Positions 59,433-64,000 of a stretch of DNA of 64,000 nt are shown here, in pieces (within the stretch, counting starts at the first letter, position 1; each line of letters begins with the position of its first letter). The stretch comes from Inonotus obliquus. Taxonomy: Eukaryota > Basidiomycota > Agaricomycetes > Hymenochaetales > Hymenochaetaceae. The stretch is from the NCBI GenBank assembly GCA_032164295.1, contig JAJHTX010000004.1:124001-188000 (forward strand). Reading direction: 5' to 3'. Position numbers and translations under genes: made by a program. The notes below the pieces were generated by a model. That model searched no databases. It saw nothing but the letters and a program-made list of their open reading frames with translations, and was not told where the DNA came from.

Positions 59433-59894
59433 AATTGGCTGGATCGGACTGGCTGGACTGGAATGGGATAGAGTCCAGAATTACGTGGGTTTCGAAATAG
59501 CATTTTCCCTTTTCTTTACTTTTCTCGATTCTGTTTCATTCTTCCATCACCGCTTCTACATGTGCAATCTCAACACGATTCGCATCACATCTTCATGTCA
59601 TCTCTTTCCCCCCCTTTTTCCATTCGTTGTAGACTCGTAGACTCTTCCTTCTTCACTGACATGTCTCTTCTACTCGTCTCACCGCGCATTCCATCTCTTT
59701 TTCTCATCTGACACGACTGGTAGCTTTCGTAATTGCTAATTCTCATATTCAGCCTTGCGCTGTGCTGTGCTCACGAACTTGTACAATATTCGCTCATGTA
59801 TGTACCCTGGATTATCCTAAGTAATGATAATACAATACGTATTTATTAATCCGCAGACAACCGGAAAGTAAAACGACGTAGCAGAAAAACAAGA
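59433..59894. other. convergent intergenic region between the dNTPase and RFC1
   Basis: 462 bp between two stop codons, pyrimidine-rich near 59500-59700. It should contain both 3' UTRs. No other feature is seen. Confidence 0.45.
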
Positions 59895-62800
59895 TCATTT
59901 CTTCCCTTTCTTCTCCGTTTTCGCACCCGCCCCAGCTTTAGCCTTTCCTTTACCTTTACCACCAGAAGTCTTGATAAGGGAGTCCTTTGAAATGTCTTCG
60001 TCTTCTTCGTCTTTTGGTTCTGGTTCATCTTCTGCATCGTCGAGCTGCCAAGAAAGAAAAGGTAAGTGATCAAATTAGATGATACATGCAAGGTGGAGAG
60101 GGAGACGAGGTAAGGAGTGATGACGTACGTCAAAGGCCTCTTCGAGATCGGGAGCGGGTTCTGCGACGATTTTCTTTGGTACTTTGCCAAATTCTTGAGC
60201 CTTGTGGAAAGGTACAGGATGTTCTGTTGCATTGTACCTAAGAGCAATCACGTTAGTATGTTAAACGTCGTTTAATGAAGACTAATGGATACTCACTTTC
60301 GTGTCAATGACGATTTGGTCGCTGACGAGATCTTCTTGAGTACAACATCATCTTTGTTCTGGTCCACGCCGAGTTCGATTATAGTATCCCATTCCTCTTT
60401 GGATAGGTAGTAGTCGTCCATGGTCCCGATGATCTCGTCCACAGCACTCTGTAATACGCGTCAGGCTCAGGAGATATCAGTAAACGTTGGAAGCGGACGA
60501 ATACTTACCACGCCAACGTCTATGAGCGGCTTGACTATTCGCGGGAAGAGCGCAGGGATGTACTGCTGTCTGATTTCGGGTTTGTCACCCGATACCTTCA
60601 ACCTCATTCGGATTTGCACGTCGCCCAGTTGTCTTTTCAGTTTATTCTGCTTTGAGTTCTGACCTAACCATCTGCATTAACAAATCATCGAATTACAATC
60701 AGTGATGCAGAGAAAACCAAGAAGTGTAAGGACGCACTGGGGGAACGACATTGCATTCGGTCCGCCGTAGCCCACACCGTTACCGTACAAAAAGGAAGCA
60801 GGCCGTACAGTCGAAGTGATAGCGTGCAGTGGCATTAATGACCAATGCTGTTCAGGCCTACAGAAAAAGACATCAGTCTCCGAACCGCCACAACAATTGT
60901 AACGCTTACCCGTGGATTAGTGCATCTACAAGATCCGCGTCTGAAATCGATGAAGCAGCTTTATCTATTAGCCTTAAGTGCTGAAGCGTCTTTTCAGGTC
61001 CAGCTGTGCTCCGTAGCCTGGCCGGGTCAGTCTTCAGATAATTTTCCTACAAGGCCGTCATTCACTTTAGGTTAACCGAGTCTGACAAGTGAAACGGAGA
61101 TACCTGAATGAAGAGGGGGACGAAAGCGTGATCGTGAAAGTAGTACTCCATTTTATCGCCTAGCGACTCCCTCGCCGTTGATGAGAAGAGGTATGGGCCG
61201 AGCATCTTGCTAATCACATTGAATGGTGTCATGATGGTATACTTCTCGTTCATCTTCGCCCTGCAAATGGGAAGCGTAAGGTGGAGATGATAGTGACACT
61301 GGATAACGAACATACAGGTTCTTGCCTTCGTCAAAGTCCATGGACGAGCTTGATAACCTCCACGTTGAAAGCATGTTAAGCACCTGTCGGATATCCGATT
61401 GTGCGCCCTGGACTAGTTGATCAATAACGTTGGCAGGAACGTTCATCTTCTCTCTACGTCAGCTGTTAAAGGAGTGATACGCAGTAACGATTGAGAATTA
61501 GCATACTTGAACGCAATGGTCATGATTCGTGAACGGACAGCAGCCGCGTCAGGTCTATGCAGACAGGTCAAAACCACGTAGAGGTACATGTAAATGCCCT
61601 ACTCACTTCCTGAAGGATAGGTTAAAGGTCGTATGCAGCAATGGTTTCAGCTTTTGAGCATTACGATCGTTTGCAATGCAGATAATCGGAATCTAATACA
61701 TAATGTTGGTTCGCCTCGTGGAGCCATCTCAAGAACCAGAATAACCCACCTTGGACTTCTTAATCAAAGCATTCAGGGCCCCCACACCACCACGGTCACC
61801 TGCCGACATACCGTCGACCTCATCCATGATTAGGCATGACTTGTCTGATATCTCGATGCCCGCTACGTTCACGGGTGTTGTTTTCCCCTGGAGAACGCTA
61901 ATCAGCGACATTATGCTTTTCCAGACAAGCAAAAGCTCCATACACTCCTACCGCCCATCCAGCCATCTAAAGATGTGTTGGTTATGTTCGTGCTGTTCTG
62001 AAGATAATTTGTTAGCCAAGTGATGTCTAGTCATTGCAGTGGACGACAGATCCTGACCTCGACGAGCTTCTTACTCCGCGCGTCGCTAGCATTGAGCTCG
62101 ATAGGCGTGAAGCCAGCAAGCTTGGCGCAAATATGTGCGCTGGTCGTCTTCCCAATACCAGGTGGACCAGAGATTAACACCGCTCGGAACACATTCATGC
62201 CGTTCTTCCCTGGTTTTTTGAAGTTGGATTTCACGCTCGAAGGCCTAATAATATCGGAGTTTAACACAGTCAGTTAGTAGCAAACACGTACGCACCAGTC
62301 CAGCAGCCATTGGTGCAGTTTCTCAACCTGACCTTTGTTCCCGCAGATCTCTTTGAGAGTCTTGGGGGCGTACCGAACTGTCCATAGCTGTGAGGCTGCA
62401 TCGGGCGGTAATTTCGAAGCTGCAGGACTGCCCCCAACACTCGCAGCTGTCTTCGCCCTCTCCTTTGCCTCCTTCTTCTCCGCCTTCTCCATCTCTTGGG
62501 CTGCCTTTCGCATTTTCTCTTCCTCTTTAGCAATCTTCGCCTTGGTCTTCTTATCCGCGGAGTCGCTGCTCCGCGTTGCTATGAGGTTCAAGAACTCGTC
62601 TTCATTAATTTTTCGTAGCTTGTGCTTATCAATCGCCGCGAGCTTTGATGGACCAGCATTATCTCCGATGATAACAAAGCTGGTCTTACTTGAAGGTTGT
62701 CCTACAACGCGACCTCCGTAGCGCTTTGCGAGGTCCACGGCTTCGTCGCGCGCGAGACTTGAAAGCTCACCAGTAAATACGAAGGAAAGCCCGGCCAGGC

Positions 62801-63724
62801 AGTTTGGTTCACCCTCTGGTATGGTCTTAGAACCTGGTGCTGGCGGTCCAGCCGATCTCGCAGCTTTCAACGCCACCCAGCTAAGTATATTATCAGCATA
62901 AGCAAAGGTAATTGATAGGAGGATAGTTACTTCGGCTTTGGTTTGGGCGCTTCCTTCGGCTTTGCCTTTTCCTTCCTGTCTTCTTCCAAGTCATCATCGT
63001 CAACCACTCGTCGCTTCTGTGCACTGATCGTGCTAGGTCTCGGTTTGACTTTAGCCTTGCTAGTCGTAGCAACCTTGTCTTCATCGCTGGTGTCATCCGC
63101 AATAAAATCGCCATCCTCTTTTTTGCGCTTCTTTGTGGTACTCGGTCGAGGTTTAGCGGGAGCCTTTTTGCTATCATCTTTCACTTTTGGAGCTGGCTTA
63201 GAAGTAGTCACATCCTTCTTCGCCTTTACCCTCTCTTCTCCCTCTTCGCCGCTGCTGATGACGCGGGATTTTGCCACACCGTTGCTTTTTCGAGGAGAAC
63301 CTGCCACTCTCTTCTTGGGTGGTGTGACAAGAGGTTTATCGTCGTCTTCATCATCGCTGCTTATGTGTACGGCTTTTCGCTTGACCGGACCATTCTTCGC
63401 TCTTGCAGGAGGTTCTTCGTCTACATCTTTTGTTCCGATATTGAGATACCAGCAAACACGAAATCACAACCACCTACCTATCTTTATTGGGGCACTCTTA
63501 GACGATCCTTGCGGTGATGCTTTCAACATCTACCATATAATTGGTCACCGCGATAGCTGCTTTGATTACGACCTGATACGCACCTTGGAAGTAGGGGTGG
63601 ATTGTTTGGAGTCTCTCGCGGTTACTTTCTTCTGACTTGCACTTCCGCTAGCGCCTCCGAAGAACGATCGGATATCCTTCGCCCCGGGCTTTGGTTCGTT
63701 CGACTGTTTGACTGTAGGAGGCAT
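59895..63724 (-). CDS. RFC1: replication factor C large subunit
   Basis: Largest subunit of the clamp loader that places PCNA on primed DNA. Numerous short introns. The N-terminus [13 protein letters not shown] resembles a PCNA-binding motif. Lys/Ser/Asp-rich linkers follow. The BRCT domain reads [40 protein letters not shown] and [13 protein letters not shown]. The AAA+ part begins [20 protein letters not shown] and has Walker [28 protein letters not shown], and Walker [39 protein letters not shown] follows (sensor 1 region). The collar domain includes [53 protein letters not shown] and [21 protein letters not shown] Lys-rich tail ends at 59895. All domains appear present. ATG 63724 starts [11 protein letters not shown]. 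Confidence 0.95.
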
Positions 63725-63936
63725 TGCACTGCTTGCTTCGTTTCCGCGAGTACAGACCTTCCGTCAGTAGGCGTGGATTATGGTGCTATAACCAAGAAGG
63801 GATTTCCAAAGTTCCCGTTGGATGGAACACTAGGATATCGCTCAGAGCCTGGACTGGAGAAAGAGGTAGCCAAGCTGCAGATGCGGTTGTTCTTGAGCGT
63901 CCAAGTCCATTCGTCGCGTGTCGCGGCTGCTCCTCG

Positions 63937-63995
63937 ACGCGTTACGCGAACTTGTTACGCAACGCGTCACAGTCTACCACGTGCAAGTGCACGTG
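63937..63995 (-). promoter_or_regulatory. RFC1 promoter: two ACGCGT (MCB) boxes and two E-boxes
   Basis: ACGCGT occurs at 63937-63942 and 63962-63967, 213-243 bp upstream of the RFC1 ATG. Two CACGTG hexamers follow at 63978-63983 and 63990-63995. ACGCGT is the core bound by MBF, the fungal factor that drives G1/S expression of replication genes. Function here is inferred from the motif and the gene. Confidence 0.55.
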
Positions 63996-64000
63996 CCTTA

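Noticed and set aside
62943..63635. 230-codon plus-strand ORF antisense to RFC1
   Set aside because: Ser/Leu/Phe-rich mirror of the Lys/Asp-rich RFC1 linker; no start context or domain.

Overview
This is nuclear DNA from a filamentous fungus, most likely an Agaricomycete (Basidiomycota). Genes sit on both strands and are cut by many short introns (about 45-70 bp, GT..AG). The gene families point the same way: a C2-NACHT-WD40 NLR, F-box/LRR-type proteins, a Crinkler/RHS-type NTPase and a hAT transposon. The species cannot be named from the sequence. Exon structures were worked out by hand from reading frames and splice signals.

Layout. 0-14 kb is a decayed accessory region. It holds a truncated hAT transposase running into an unknown ORF that leaves the left edge, minisatellites, a G-rich tract, a 28-bp palindrome, a broken USP7/UBP15-type ubiquitin protease, two tandem paralogues of an unknown acidic protein, and a broken Crinkler/RHS-type P-loop gene. 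14.5-29.2 kb is a housekeeping block: MFS anion transporter, O6-methylguanine-DNA methyltransferase, histone-fold NF-YC/HAP5, MTA phosphorylase (methionine salvage), the PLP-synthase glutaminase and the AAA+/bromodomain chromatin ATPase Yta7/Abo1. The MTA phosphorylase and glutaminase genes diverge from a 262-bp interval.

30.6-54 kb is a second, dynamic accessory region. A large, apparently intact C2-NACHT-WD40 NLR (about 1604 aa) carries 14 WD40-type repeats, several nearly identical, with a duplicated triplet. Then come three intronless F-box paralogues sharing a palindromic upstream motif, a small beta-trefoil-like protein, the 5' stub of a PTR2 peptide transporter, and a 2.7-kb tandem duplication of a pepsin-like aspartic protease gene. 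Each protease copy carries a different disabling lesion. The second unit also contains a roughly 330-bp insertion absent from the first but present elsewhere in the window, which looks like an undescribed non-autonomous mobile element. WD40 debris is scattered around this part.

54.5-64 kb returns to housekeeping genes: an SH3 protein, a SAMHD1-type HD dNTPase, and RFC1. The last two are convergent. RFC1 is preceded by two ACGCGT boxes, as expected for cell-cycle-regulated replication genes.

The most interesting items are the NLR with its homogenised repeats, the filled/empty-site mobile element, and the pattern of duplication followed by decay in both accessory regions.
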